Assembly: GCA_964030785.1 (NCBI GenBank)
Contig: OZ034979.1
Location: 12,818,583 to 12,882,582 of the forward strand
DNA: 64,000 bases
Direction: 5' to 3'
Source: Siderastrea siderea
Taxonomy: Eukaryota; Cnidaria; Anthozoa; Scleractinia; Rhizangiidae
In this document: piece by piece, positions 10,094-18,250 of the stretch
Layout: each line of letters starts with the position of its first letter
Position numbering within the stretch: position 1 is the stretch's first letter
Translations under genes and position numbers: made by a program
Notes under the pieces: generated by a model
What the model saw: only the letters and a program-made list of their open reading frames with translations
Database searches by the model: none
Told to the model about the DNA's origin: nothing

Positions 10094-10571
10094 ATACCTT
10101 ATTATATTTCTTTTCAAATTTGTCAGTTAACGGACACATATCTACTATTATATCATCTAGAATTTTGACAAAATCAATAAATTCTTTGTCATTATATTCC
10201 AGTCCTCTCATAAAAGATCGCAAATGTGTTAAAACTTTTTCGTACGAAGTGTATGCGAATTTTGACATCTCAATCTTCCTTTTATAATTTTTAGCCTCTG
10301 AATATGATTTAAGCAAGAGCCCAGAACCGGATATCACTCCAAGAGGAATAGGGTTTAGTGTTACACCACCAACTACAGTCCCAGTTACTATCAAAAAAAC
10401 AGATCCAATATTACATGCAAGTTCTGCCTTTTTGTAATATTTAAATGTCATTTTTGCAAGCCAATATTTTTTATGATAGAATTTGTACAATGCTTTCAAC
10501 TCAGATATTTGATCTTCCGTTAAATTTTCTGAAACATGGTTCCAATTGAATATGCTTTCACGTCTATCCAT
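10083..10571 (-). CDS. Two-transmembrane-segment protein (SLATT-like topology)
   Basis: 162 residues. The N-terminal helix is charged (LTEDQISELKALYKFYHKKYW). Residues about 52-86 are strongly hydrophobic and split by NPIP into two membrane-spanning segments. The C-terminal half is helical and charged. The layout (helix, two close TM segments, helix) resembles SLATT-type two-TM proteins, which in bacteria are pore-forming effectors, but sequence homology is not established. It could be a virion membrane or holin-like protein. A TATAATATAT box ends at the ATG, and the gene lies 13 bp after the small ORF 10698-10585. Confidence 0.65.
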   Translation of the reverse strand: MDRRESIFNWNHVSENLTEDQISELKALYKFYHKKYWLAKMTFKYYKKAELACNIGSVFLIVTGTVVGGVTLNPIPLGVISGSGLLLKSYSEAKNYKRKIEMSKFAYTSYEKVLTHLRSFMRGLEYNDKEFIDFVKILDDIIVDMCPLTDKFEKKYNKVFIQ

Positions 10572-10584
10572 ATATATTATATGG

Positions 10585-10698
10585 TTACATTTTTTCTTTT
10601 TTGAACGATTTCTTAATACTGATGTATAATTTTCTGATGTTTCGAACTATTTTTTCTATATTCTCAATAATTTCGTTGATTAAAATAGCTGTTCTCAT
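10585..10698 (-). CDS. 37-residue basic amphipathic peptide
   Basis: A short ORF on the minus strand (ATG at 10698, TAA at 10585) encodes an Ile/Lys-rich helix (starts MRTAILINEIIENIEK) with a strongly basic C-terminus. The reason to call it a gene is its promoter: TCTAACTTTATAATATA runs straight into the ATG, as in the virion genes. Small amphipathic peptides (melittin-like) have been noted in adintoviruses. That role is speculative here. Confidence 0.45.
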   Translation of the reverse strand: MRTAILINEIIENIEKIVRNIRKLYISIKKSFKKEKM

Positions 10699-10715
10699 TA
10701 TATTATAAAGTTAGA
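10699..10715 (-). promoter_or_regulatory. Late-type promoter (TCTAAC...ATAATATA) before the 37-residue ORF
   Basis: Reads TCTAACTTTATAATATA immediately before the ATG on the minus strand. Confidence 0.45.
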
Positions 10716-10850
10716 TTATTCATTATCTTCTTCGGAATCCTCATTATTTCTTTTGGGATAATAATATATTCTAAAAAGCATTCCATGCTCCAATCAGACG
10801 GATATCCCGCATTGTGCTATATTATAAATGAAAATTTTTGTGGAAAGTTA
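10716..10850 (-). other. Short intergenic region with possible mini-ORFs
   Basis: On the minus strand CATTTATAATATAG resembles a promoter and is followed by ATGs opening frames of only 13-27 codons. None is convincing as a gene. Confidence 0.25.
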
Positions 10851-12617
10851 TCACGCACTTGTTTGATACTCGATACGAAGTATAATTGCGTTGTAACTTT
10901 TCCAAATATCATCATTCATATTTAGTTCAAAAGCCAAAATCCCAGACGAAGGCATTTGGAAAGAATTTGGGTTTATTGTCTGATACCACCCACTTTTTTT
11001 TGAGGTAAAATTTCTTGAAGAGCTTAGAGTTCCAGTAAAAAAATTCCGTAAAGATGTTTTGAGTTTCAAAGATATTTTTTTGTGTCTATGTACAGTGACA
11101 TGAGAAGAAGAAGAAGTGATTGGACGCGTACAATATATATCAATATTTTTCAAAATCGCTTCACCCGGCAATGACATTATTTCGGCGCCATTTAAAACAA
11201 AATTTTTGTTCCCTTTTGTCGAATTTAAAAAACCGTTTATGTGGTGAATGGAAGAGCGTAGTTGGTGCCCGTTTAAAGACAAATCCGTTTCCATTACCAT
11301 CTTGCCATTTTCAATAACAAAAGCGGTGTCATAGACACTTGGGTCAACATTTGAAATTGTTTCTTTAACACCATAGACAATTAAATGCCCAATTGTTAAT
11401 AACGATTGCTTACTGACTGTACCGTGCAGATCGAGATATATAAATTGTGGGGGTGAGCTACCCCATCTGTGAAAATGGATAACTGTTTTGGTGTACTTCT
11501 CGAATGTTTTGGTTGTTTCATCAGAAATTGAAATCGTTGTTCCTTGAGCTGTTACACTTATCTCATTCATTTCCGGCGGAAACCATTCAACGACCATTGT
11601 GTAATACCCGACTGGAAGTTTATATAAGTTAAAACCAAGACGTGAGCGGTACTGGAAGGGTGAGCTTTTTTCAAACAAGAGTTTAAGTTGGTAAGCTTTT
11701 TTATTAATTTGATGTGGAGAATTGGGAAAATCGACAATACCCAAAACCTCGATATTGTTTTCACTCGAAGATTCATCAGTGTCTTCCATCAAGTATCTGA
11801 AGGCGTCTCGTTTTTGTCCTGAGTTATTGATCTGAGATTCACGAATTTTTTGAGTGACAAGATTTCTCAAATCTTTTATTTCCTCTTGCACAAAATCAAC
11901 ATTAACTGCGGATTTTGAATCTCTGTAGTCGGTTTGTAAGTTAATAATTTTATTGTTATTTAAATTCAAGTTTCCAGTCATATTGTTAGTGCCATCAACT
12001 TTGAGAAACTTTTTTTGTGTCATGTCATCAATTCTGTTGTTAACAAACTCGACACATGCGGCGTCTCTTTGGTTTGATGGAAGATCAAGATTGATAATTG
12101 AATTATTTTTCATATCAATATCAGATCCTTTATCCAGTTTTTTTTCAAGCTGATTTTCGACATACTTTTTATTAACACAATGGTCTGAATTAACTGGATC
12201 TTTCACATTTGTGATGAAATTATTGTTCATGTTAATAGATTGCTTCATCAAGCCTCCTTCCTCCTTTGACAAGAATATCTCCCTTTGCGTTTCATAACTA
12301 ATAACCTTGTTGAGATTACCTTGAACTGGGTAATTGTCTTTTGGGACAACAAGCGACCCTGTCATCGTATCACCTGTTTTTAGCATGAATTTAGATGTAT
12401 CCACACTTGGAATCTTAGCTATTTCACTATCTAACTGACTTTTTGTAACCACGTCATTATTATTAGTTCCCTGTTTTACATTAACCAGTTTTTTGTTTTG
12501 CATATCATAATCATTATTAGCATCTAATTTAAATCCAATACCAGGTAAACCTCTTAAACCTATTTTACTTAGTCCTTGAGAATCATCATGATTAAGAATA
12601 CCATTTGTATAACTCAT
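10851..12617 (-). CDS. Fibre/tail-spike-like trimeric attachment protein
   Basis: 588 residues. The N-terminal half (about residues 28-260) has repeated blocks of the form MxxxxIxNLxxPxxxxDAVxxxFV: KKLVNVKQGTNNNDVVTKSQL, NNFITNVKDPVNSDHCVNKKYV, NNSIINLDLPSNQRDAACVEFV, NNKIINLQTDYRDSKSAVNVDFV. These are classic shaft repeats of phage tail fibres and similar trimeric spikes. The C-terminal half is beta-rich with no recognised fold and may be the head that binds the host surface or glycans. A TCTAAAC promoter abuts the ATG. It is the last gene of a minus-strand group with the packaging ATPase. Homologous fibre-like proteins occur in cnidarian Polinton-like elements (general knowledge). Confidence 0.75.
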   Translation of the reverse strand: MSYTNGILNHDDSQGLSKIGLRGLPGIGFKLDANNDYDMQNKKLVNVKQGTNNNDVVTKSQLDSEIAKIPSVDTSKFMLKTGDTMTGSLVVPKDNYPVQGNLNKVISYETQREIFLSKEEGGLMKQSINMNNNFITNVKDPVNSDHCVNKKYVENQLEKKLDKGSDIDMKNNSIINLDLPSNQRDAACVEFVNNRIDDMTQKKFLKVDGTNNMTGNLNLNNNKIINLQTDYRDSKSAVNVDFVQEEIKDLRNLVTQKIRESQINNSGQKRDAFRYLMEDTDESSSENNIEVLGIVDFPNSPHQINKKAYQLKLLFEKSSPFQYRSRLGFNLYKLPVGYYTMVVEWFPPEMNEISVTAQGTTISISDETTKTFEKYTKTVIHFHRWGSSPPQFIYLDLHGTVSKQSLLTIGHLIVYGVKETISNVDPSVYDTAFVIENGKMVMETDLSLNGHQLRSSIHHINGFLNSTKGNKNFVLNGAEIMSLPGEAILKNIDIYCTRPITSSSSHVTVHRHKKISLKLKTSLRNFFTGTLSSSRNFTSKKSGWYQTINPNSFQMPSSGILAFELNMNDDIWKSYNAIILRIEYQTSA

Positions 12618-12633
12618 ATAATATTAGTTTAGA
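12618..12633 (-). promoter_or_regulatory. Late-type promoter of the fibre-like gene
   Basis: TCTAAACTAATATTAT ends at the ATG on the minus strand, matching the sites at 14394, 15556 and 16921. Confidence 0.55.
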
Positions 12634-13270
12634 TTTTTTCGTCGAAATTTCGGGCTACCTTTTTTTTGACCTTATCAACATACAAAAAACTATATGGATC
12701 CTTAGTAGCTTTCTGATAATCTGATTTATTTATGTTCAGTTCTCGGCAAATCATGGATTGCTCGTTTATAGAAGGAAAATCAAAAACACAAAAATGTGAA
12801 CTATTCAGTCTTATTGTTTTATCGGTTCCGTAATAGCTTTGACTCAAATATATACAACAACAATTTTTATTTCTTGAATTGGTGAAGTAGTCTCGTATCC
12901 GTTCGTCATTTTTCTTACCTGTATTCAAATAGTCATCAAATATGATTAATTTTTGGTTTTCATCAGACAAATCTGTGAGAGGGATGATTTCATCGTTACT
13001 TGCTTCTATCACGTCATAACCGACATCTTTTGATATTGGTTCAAGAAATTTCAGCAGATGCTTATATTTGCTTTGGGAGAGATTTCGAGCATAAAGGTAT
13101 ATCTTGTCAAAGTATAAGAGTCTGTAGATCATATCCAGCAGAAGGTTTGTTTTACCACCACCAGAGGGAGCACAAATAAGCATCCTAAAACATCGGTTTG
13201 GCATGAAACTCTTTAATTGAACAAAATCGTCATTGTCATCATCTTGGATGTCGTAATTTTGAATCTTCAT
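12629..13270 (-). CDS. DNA-packaging ATPase (A32-like, FtsK/HerA superfamily)
   Basis: 213 residues. Walker A is APSGGGKT at residues 34-41. Walker B is KLIIFDDY near residue 110, followed by a sensor-like NKNCCCIYLSQSY. Length and motif spacing fit the genome-packaging ATPase of Polintons, adintoviruses and large DNA viruses, which pumps DNA into preformed capsids. The catalytic residues are intact. The start is preceded by ATAATATC and diverges from the virion-gene group beginning at 13399 across a 128-bp promoter region. Confidence 0.88.
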   Translation of the reverse strand: MKIQNYDIQDDDNDDFVQLKSFMPNRCFRMLICAPSGGGKTNLLLDMIYRLLYFDKIYLYARNLSQSKYKHLLKFLEPISKDVGYDVIEASNDEIIPLTDLSDENQKLIIFDDYLNTGKKNDERIRDYFTNSRNKNCCCIYLSQSYYGTDKTIRLNSSHFCVFDFPSINEQSMICRELNINKSDYQKATKDPYSFLYVDKVKKKVARNFDEKI

Positions 13271-13398
13271 ATGATATTATGTTATACAATTTTATTGCAT
13301 AGCGACACGCTATGCGACACGCTATGCGAGCGTTTTTATATATGATAACCCTAATTTTTCCGAACAAAATACGAAATTTTATGTAAACAAATGATATA
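13271..13398. promoter_or_regulatory. Divergent promoter region with CGCTATGC palindromes
   Basis: It separates the minus-strand ATPase/fibre group from the plus-strand virion group. It contains CATAGCG, ACA, CGCTATG, CGACA, CGCTATG (13298-13328), which is an inverted plus direct repeat of one heptamer. A-T rich TATA-like boxes lie at each edge (GATATA before 13399; ATAATATC before 13270). Confidence 0.55.
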
Positions 13399-14403
13399 AT
13401 GAGTTTACTCAAATGGAAAGAAATGGCTGAGAAACGATCCGAGCTTGGTAAAAAGATTAACACAGTAAGAGATACAATAAAACAAAAAAAGATATCTGAT
13501 CAAATGGGTGAAGTCGAGGCAGAGAAACTTTTCAAACCTATAACATCTGAGTTAAAGGAACTTACAGCCCCAAAAGCACCGTTGAGAAGATTGGTAAAGA
13601 AAAAGCGACCTGTTCCAGATTATGGAATAGCTATTGATGATGAAGTGCCTGATTATGGATTGGACGATTTGTTTGATCAACCTGTTCTACCACAAAATGA
13701 CAAACAATTGGTTCCAAAACCTCCATCTTATGAAGATGTCCTTGAGGATTTAGCATCAGGTAAAAAACAAATGTATATAGATCCAGAATACATGTATGAA
13801 CCAGAAGATCTTCCACCTGAATACGAAGAAGAAGAAGTACCAGATTACGAAATTCTTGAAGAGGATAGAATAAATCAAGCTTTAGATGAACTTCAAATTC
13901 CTAACTATGATGATATTGAATTACGACTTCAGCAAGAAGATATGAATGACAAAAAGAGGAAATCTTATCTTACCAAAACCCTTAAAAAGGCTAAAGAGAA
14001 ACGGCAACAACTAAATGGTTATTGGAGTGATATCACTAAAAAATTAAATAGTGGTTTGATTACTGAAGCTGAGGCTCAATATCGAAGAAAAATTCTTCAA
14101 GATACAAGAAAGGTTCTGACTGATTATATGAATTACCATCAACAAAAACTCCAAAAACTCAAATCTATTAAAGTATCTGGTTTGAAGAAAAAAACAAAAA
14201 GAGGTGGACAGGTAATGTTTTTCAATAATCCGACAGAAATGATGAAAAAACTGGAACTGATTATCGGATCAAAGGTTGCTGGTAACAATAGCATCGAACT
14301 ACGGAATACAGGCGTCGCTCTTCTCGACATCTTGTTGAGAAATTCAATACTCAATAAGCCACAATACAACAAAATATACAAAAACTATTTTAGTCTAAAC
14401 TAA
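13399..14403 (+). CDS. PPxY-containing acidic/coiled-coil virion protein candidate
   Basis: 334 residues. The N-terminus is basic and helical. Residues about 72-160 are rich in Pro/Asp/Glu/Tyr with repeated VPDY(G) and contain PPSYEDV and PPEYEEE, two PPxY motifs known to recruit Nedd4-type ubiquitin ligases. Adenovirus protein VI also carries a PPSY. Residues 180-265 are a charged coiled coil, followed by KRGGQ, a Gly-Gly site that the element's adenain-like protease could cut. The C-terminal 60 residues are globular. It is the first gene of the plus-strand virion group, only 8 bp before the next gene. No family is recognised with certainty. A role in entry, trafficking or assembly is inferred. 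Confidence 0.65.
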   Translation: MSLLKWKEMAEKRSELGKKINTVRDTIKQKKISDQMGEVEAEKLFKPITSELKELTAPKAPLRRLVKKKRPVPDYGIAIDDEVPDYGLDDLFDQPVLPQNDKQLVPKPPSYEDVLEDLASGKKQMYIDPEYMYEPEDLPPEYEEEEVPDYEILEEDRINQALDELQIPNYDDIELRLQQEDMNDKKRKSYLTKTLKKAKEKRQQLNGYWSDITKKLNSGLITEAEAQYRRKILQDTRKVLTDYMNYHQQKLQKLKSIKVSGLKKKTKRGGQVMFFNNPTEMMKKLELIIGSKVAGNNSIELRNTGVALLDILLRNSILNKPQYNKIYKNYFSLN

Positions 14404-14411
14404 TCATATAA
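14394..14411 (+). promoter_or_regulatory. Late-type promoter of the penton-like gene
   Basis: TCTAAACTAATCATATAA ends at the ATG. It overlaps the stop codon of the previous gene. Confidence 0.55.
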
Positions 14412-15173
14412 ATGAATAGACAACTTGTATTATCCAGTCATACAGTAAAAAACCAAAATGGTAATAAACCATCGGATTTCACAATCAAATACAGTAATCC
14501 GGTAATACTAGATTCAAACAGACAATATGAAATCGGCCTAGACCGAATCATTTCGATGTCATTCACTTGGTTTAATGTGACAAACGAACTCAATAATCAG
14601 AAAATAACATATTCGGCAGATAGTGGTGCTAATTGGACGGAAATTATATTCAATCCTGGAGTATGGAATTACATTGATTTTGACAATTTAATCAAAGAAA
14701 AAACAAAAACAGGAACCTCATCAAACCCTCAATATCCAATCACTCTGGAGTTTAACGATACTGTATTCAGGACAATAATAACACTAGCCCCAAATTACAG
14801 ATTAGATCTCACTAAAAGTAATTTTAATGATCTTATTGGTTTCAATAAAAAGATTATAACAAGTAGTGTAAATGTTGGAGATTACATTCCTAATCTCTCA
14901 CAAGACAGAGAAATATTGAATGTTCATTGTGATTTGATAAGTGATAGTCTTGTCGATGGTGAAGAGTCAGATATTATATATAGTTTCAGTACCTCAACTC
15001 TCACCCCGAGTTATAGTTTCACACAAGAGCCTAGGCGAGTTCAGTACAACCCGTGTAATAAAAATACGATCAATAAAATTCGGATATATATAACAGATGG
15101 CAAACGAAGAATTATAGATCTTAATCATAGTGACACTTCATTCAGTTTGATTTTAAGAGAGAAGAGAGATTAA
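14412..15173 (+). CDS. Minor capsid (penton-like) protein
   Basis: 253 residues, beta-rich with few charged helices. The order SDFTIKYSNPVILDSNRQYEIGL, then an aromatic FTWFNV, then YSADSGANWTEI with a Gly-rich turn, recurs in Polinton proteins thought to be the penton (vertex) protein. The gene sits directly upstream of a small basic protein and the major capsid gene, as expected for a virion cassette. The jelly-roll fold is inferred from context, not demonstrated. Confidence 0.6.
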   Translation: MNRQLVLSSHTVKNQNGNKPSDFTIKYSNPVILDSNRQYEIGLDRIISMSFTWFNVTNELNNQKITYSADSGANWTEIIFNPGVWNYIDFDNLIKEKTKTGTSSNPQYPITLEFNDTVFRTIITLAPNYRLDLTKSNFNDLIGFNKKIITSSVNVGDYIPNLSQDREILNVHCDLISDSLVDGEESDIIYSFSTSTLTPSYSFTQEPRRVQYNPCNKNTINKIRIYITDGKRRIIDLNHSDTSFSLILREKRD

Positions 15174-15191
15174 TCTAACTAATAGTTATAT
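15174..15191 (+). promoter_or_regulatory. Late-type promoter of the small basic protein gene
   Basis: TCTAACTAATAGTTATAT ends at the ATG at 15192. Confidence 0.5.
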
Positions 15192-15542
15192 ATGTCGTCG
15201 TATGAATACAAGCGAATTTATCACCCGAAACTAGGTCGTTTTGTGTATAAGCATAAAGGATCTGGGATTATTGTTGATAACATATTCAAACCAGTTGGAA
15301 GGGTGTTAAGTAAAGTTCCAGAAATGGTTTTAAAACCTTTTGCCAAAAAAGCGCTAGAATCTGGTATTTCACATGCTGGAGACAAACTGGGAAAAAAAGC
15401 AGCTGAAAAAAGCGGAAAGCTTATTATGAGAAAATTACATGGTTCAACTAAACAATCAATGAAACCAACCAAACCTACTAAACCAAAACAAGAAGACTAC
15501 AACATGATTCTGAATAGACTTATATCTGGTACTGGTTATTAA
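15192..15542 (+). CDS. Small basic virion/core protein candidate
   Basis: 116 residues, Lys-rich. It has an aromatic/basic N-terminus (YEYKRIYHPKLGRFVYKHKG), a central amphipathic helical region and a KPTKPTKPK segment. It resembles in size and charge the DNA-binding or internal capsid proteins of adenovirus-like virions. No specific family is recognised. It lies 18 bp after the penton-like gene and 31 bp before the capsid gene. Confidence 0.6.
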   Translation: MSSYEYKRIYHPKLGRFVYKHKGSGIIVDNIFKPVGRVLSKVPEMVLKPFAKKALESGISHAGDKLGKKAAEKSGKLIMRKLHGSTKQSMKPTKPTKPKQEDYNMILNRLISGTGY

Positions 15543-15555
15543 AAAGTGAATTTTA

Positions 15556-15573
15556 TCTAAACTACTCATATAA
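15556..15573 (+). promoter_or_regulatory. Late-type promoter of the major capsid gene
   Basis: TCTAAACTACTCATATAA ends at the ATG, nearly identical to 14394-14411. Confidence 0.55.
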
Positions 15574-16818
15574 ATGAGTTTCAGAACAAGTGATAATTTA
15601 CAAAGATATGAATACGTTCGTTTCCATTTGGATAATGTCATTGAGCAACCTGCTAACAATCAAAGCCAGAAAAAGACAGGTTACAGATTCACAATCAACG
15701 ATAGGTCGACTATGTTCGATTTTTTTAATGGGTATTTCGAAGTAACTAAAGAGCTTCAAAAAAAGGCAGATGGTACTGGATATGCTGCAGCAGATCGCAT
15801 AACTATGATAAACGGATCTCATAGTCTAATCAGACATATGGTTATCAAATCTTCAGGCAAAATTGTGTATGAGAGTGATAATTTGCATCGAATAACGAAT
15901 GTTAAAAATCTCCTTGAATACAGTGATGATTTTAGTAGATCTGTTGGGAAGAATTCGTTCTGGTATCTTGATACTGATGATACAACAGCAAATACAAACA
16001 CAGGTTTCGAAGCCCGTCGTATTTTAACCCAAGCAGCACAAAACAACGGTGGTGGAGGAGCTAAGAGTATTAACGAAATGATTCCCTTAAACAGATACAG
16101 CTTTTTTCAAGAGCTAGAAAGAAAAATGTTGCCTCCGATGCAGCTCACAATTGAACTTACATTTAACGAAGACAGTGAACTGATTCACATGGCAAATGGC
16201 ACAGACGGTGGTCGTGTTGTAGTAAAGAGATTGTATCTTTGGCTCCCTAGATTAATCCCAAAAGACAGCATGTATAGTAATTTCGTTTCAGAGTTTCTTA
16301 AGCCAACAACCTGGACATATATGCGAGATCTCTACAATCAGTCAGCAAATACCAGAGCTATTCAGAATATGTTTCAAATCAGTCCAGCTATCGACAACGT
16401 TAAACACGTTTTTATATATCTCCAGCGGACAGACGGAGCAAATAATGATGAAGTTGAAAGGTCTCCGTATTTGTTTGACACTTTCAAGTTGAATGCTGCT
16501 GACGCTAATAGCTCTCTATCAAGCTGTCGTTTAGAGTCTGGTAACAATACATTTTACCCAGAGCTGGAATATGATGCGGATTCAAAAATCAGGATATTCA
16601 ATGATCTCATGTCATATGCATTTCGTAAGAACGATTACAATTCAGGAACACAGCTTAATGTATCCAATTTCACTAGTTTGTATGGATTATTGTATTTCGA
16701 TTTGTCATATCAGAAAGAGGTAGTGACGAGAGATCCTAAACAGTTGATTCTCCATTATCGTCTCAATGTAGCCCCGACAGCAAACGTCCGAGCTCATAGC
16801 ATCGTATTTTACGAGTGA
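15574..16818 (+). CDS. Major capsid protein candidate (double jelly-roll)
   Basis: 414 residues, beta-strand rich. Features seen in capsid proteins of cnidarian Polinton/adintovirus elements include LLEYSDDFSRSVGKNSFWYLD, NEMIPLNRYSFFQELERKMLPP followed by alternating hydrophobic strands, and VVKRLYLWLPRLIP. The first half (about 1-200) and second half (200-414) each look like one jelly roll. It is shorter than many Polinton capsid proteins (often 500-700 residues), so loops may be reduced. No stops or frameshifts. Its central position in the virion cassette supports the call. Fold prediction would be decisive. Confidence 0.7.
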   Translation: MSFRTSDNLQRYEYVRFHLDNVIEQPANNQSQKKTGYRFTINDRSTMFDFFNGYFEVTKELQKKADGTGYAAADRITMINGSHSLIRHMVIKSSGKIVYESDNLHRITNVKNLLEYSDDFSRSVGKNSFWYLDTDDTTANTNTGFEARRILTQAAQNNGGGGAKSINEMIPLNRYSFFQELERKMLPPMQLTIELTFNEDSELIHMANGTDGGRVVVKRLYLWLPRLIPKDSMYSNFVSEFLKPTTWTYMRDLYNQSANTRAIQNMFQISPAIDNVKHVFIYLQRTDGANNDEVERSPYLFDTFKLNAADANSSLSSCRLESGNNTFYPELEYDADSKIRIFNDLMSYAFRKNDYNSGTQLNVSNFTSLYGLLYFDLSYQKEVVTRDPKQLILHYRLNVAPTANVRAHSIVFYE

Positions 16819-16935
16819 GGTTGTAGTAAAGACAGTTGGAAACGAATTGATGATAGTTTAAATAAATAAGCTTTACATCGATGAAAATTTAAATGAATAT
16901 GTTTTTTAAAAGAGAATTTATCTAACATATATTAT
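16819..16935 (+). promoter_or_regulatory. Intergenic region with late-type promoter
   Basis: AT-rich, no gene. TCTAACATATATTAT at 16921-16935 abuts the next ATG. Confidence 0.5.
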
Positions 16936-17601
16936 ATGACACAACTATACGAAATTAAAGTTAGTTTATCACCAAATCAGAAAAAGAATCTTAGTAACGC
17001 GTATCATAAAAGAGAAACAATAGTTCTAAGGCTCACGAAGGACTCTCTATCTGGGAATGATACTCTGTATGTACCTCAGAATATAGTTAAGCGATTGGAA
17101 AAAAATAGAAAATTGAAAAAGGGAATGGACATTAAACTTTCTAAAACAAACATTCGAAAGCAATTAGGTGGATCTCTTCTGTCTACAGTTCTAACACTTG
17201 GAAGAACTTTTGCTCCAACGATTGCTAAGACTCTTGGATTGTCGGCTTTAGCTGGAGCAGCTAGTGAAGGAGCATCTCAGATTGTTAAGAAGATATCTGG
17301 AAAAGGTGTTCAAACTGGTGGGTTTCTCATACCACAAAATAAAATCGATCAGTTGATAGCATATAAACATCTTTTGACAACCAAACAAAAGAAGGATATA
17401 TTAAATGCTCTACAAACAGGCTCTGGTGTTCATATAAAACCGACTAAAGTACAAACAGGTGGTTTCTTAGGTACTCTTCTTGCATCAATTGGAGTCCCTT
17501 TAGCTATTGAGGCAATAAAGAAGATGACTGGTAAAGGTGCCCCTCAGATGGGTCAACCGAAACAAGACCTCCCAGATCTATATCACAACTATAACCAATA
17601 A
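16936..17601 (+). CDS. pVI-like internal virion protein with Gly-Gly cleavage sites
   Basis: 221 residues. The N-terminal 75 residues form a small domain (LSPNQKKNLSNAYHKRETIVLRL). The rest is a series of Gly-Gly sites followed by hydrophobic or amphipathic segments: KQLGGSLLSTVL (about 76-87), VQTGGFLIPQ (about 130) and VQTGGFLGTLLASIGVPLA (about 175). xxGG sites match what adenain-type proteases cut, and the released segments resemble membrane-active peptides such as adenovirus protein VI. The frame ends at 17599-17601, but similar-looking sequence (another DGGLLVP site) continues in the next frame from about 17600 to 17779. A one-base indel has therefore probably cut off the C-terminus. 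Confidence 0.65.
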   Translation: MTQLYEIKVSLSPNQKKNLSNAYHKRETIVLRLTKDSLSGNDTLYVPQNIVKRLEKNRKLKKGMDIKLSKTNIRKQLGGSLLSTVLTLGRTFAPTIAKTLGLSALAGAASEGASQIVKKISGKGVQTGGFLIPQNKIDQLIAYKHLLTTKQKKDILNALQTGSGVHIKPTKVQTGGFLGTLLASIGVPLAIEAIKKMTGKGAPQMGQPKQDLPDLYHNYNQ

Positions 17602-17779
17602 TAATCAAGATGGTGGTTTGTTAGTCCCAATGTATAGAACTCCACCTTTTTATGGAAATTGGCCGAATGGTACAATCGGTATGGGGACTAAAAAAAAAGC
17701 TCCCAAAAAGGGCGACGGTCTACTATTGGGCAAGAACTCACCATTCAAAAACGTCCCTCTTCTAAACATTCTATTGTAA
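17602..17779 (+). pseudogene. Displaced C-terminal part of the pVI-like protein
   Basis: This stretch is open in the frame +1 to the preceding gene. It carries GGLLVPMYRTPPFYG and a basic linker, and ends GLLLGKNSPFKNVP plus a short hydrophobic tail. It has no ATG before MYRT. Composition and the Gly-Gly motif match the upstream gene, so I read it as the same protein after a single-base frameshift near 17590-17605. A programmed frameshift or a separate small gene is less likely. Confidence 0.5.
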
Positions 17780-18237
17780 AACCGAAATTCCATAAGAATG
17801 TCCCATTAAGCAATTATGATTTAATAAAATGGTGTAAATATCTGAATATCCCAATTAATGATGTATTGTCAAGAGATGAAAACGTCCCTCACGATCATAG
17901 ACAGGCTCTATTCATTTACAATCTTGAACCATCATATATGAGCGGTAGCCATTGGGTATCCACGTACGTGAAAGATAACGTCGTCAATTACTTTGATTCA
18001 TTTGGTTTGCCTCCCTTCCAAGAAATTGTCAATCATGCGAGAAAAAAGAATTTAACATTGCTTCATCAGAACAATCAAATACAAAATTTACTGACGACAA
18101 CATGCGGTTACTTCTGTTTGTACTTTTTGAATGAGATGAATAAGGGTAAATCATATTTTGATCTGCTTCAGGTATTTGATATATATGATACGACGAAGAA
18201 TGAGAAATTCTTAGAACAGTATTTCAAAAATATGTAA
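17779..18237 (+). CDS. Adenain-like cysteine protease (maturation protease)
   Basis: The catalytic set is visible: His in SGSHWVSTY (17950), Asp in VNYFDSFGLPP, Gln and Cys in QNLLTTTCGYFC, with seven residues from Gln to Cys as in adenain. The protein would cut virion precursors at Gly-Gly sites, which are present in neighbouring proteins. The frame is open from 17692, but no in-frame ATG occurs before the conserved region. The similarity-like segment begins near 17779 (KFHKNVPLSNYDLIKW). The annotated start is therefore approximate: the start codon has been lost, is non-AUG (TTG at 17866 is too far in), or the upstream frame has been disturbed. Length (about 150 residues) is somewhat short for the family. 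Confidence 0.8.
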   Translation, partial: KPKFHKNVPLSNYDLIKWCKYLNIPINDVLSRDENVPHDHRQALFIYNLEPSYMSGSHWVSTYVKDNVVNYFDSFGLPPFQEIVNHARKKNLTLLHQNNQIQNLLTTTCGYFCLYFLNEMNKGKSYFDLLQVFDIYDTTKNEKFLEQYFKNM

Positions 18238-18250
18238 TCAAGTTATATAT

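Noticed and set aside
17537..17779. Independent small gene starting at GTG 17537
   Set aside because: Only the part after about 17600 looks coding and it matches the style of the upstream protein, so a frameshifted C-terminus is simpler.
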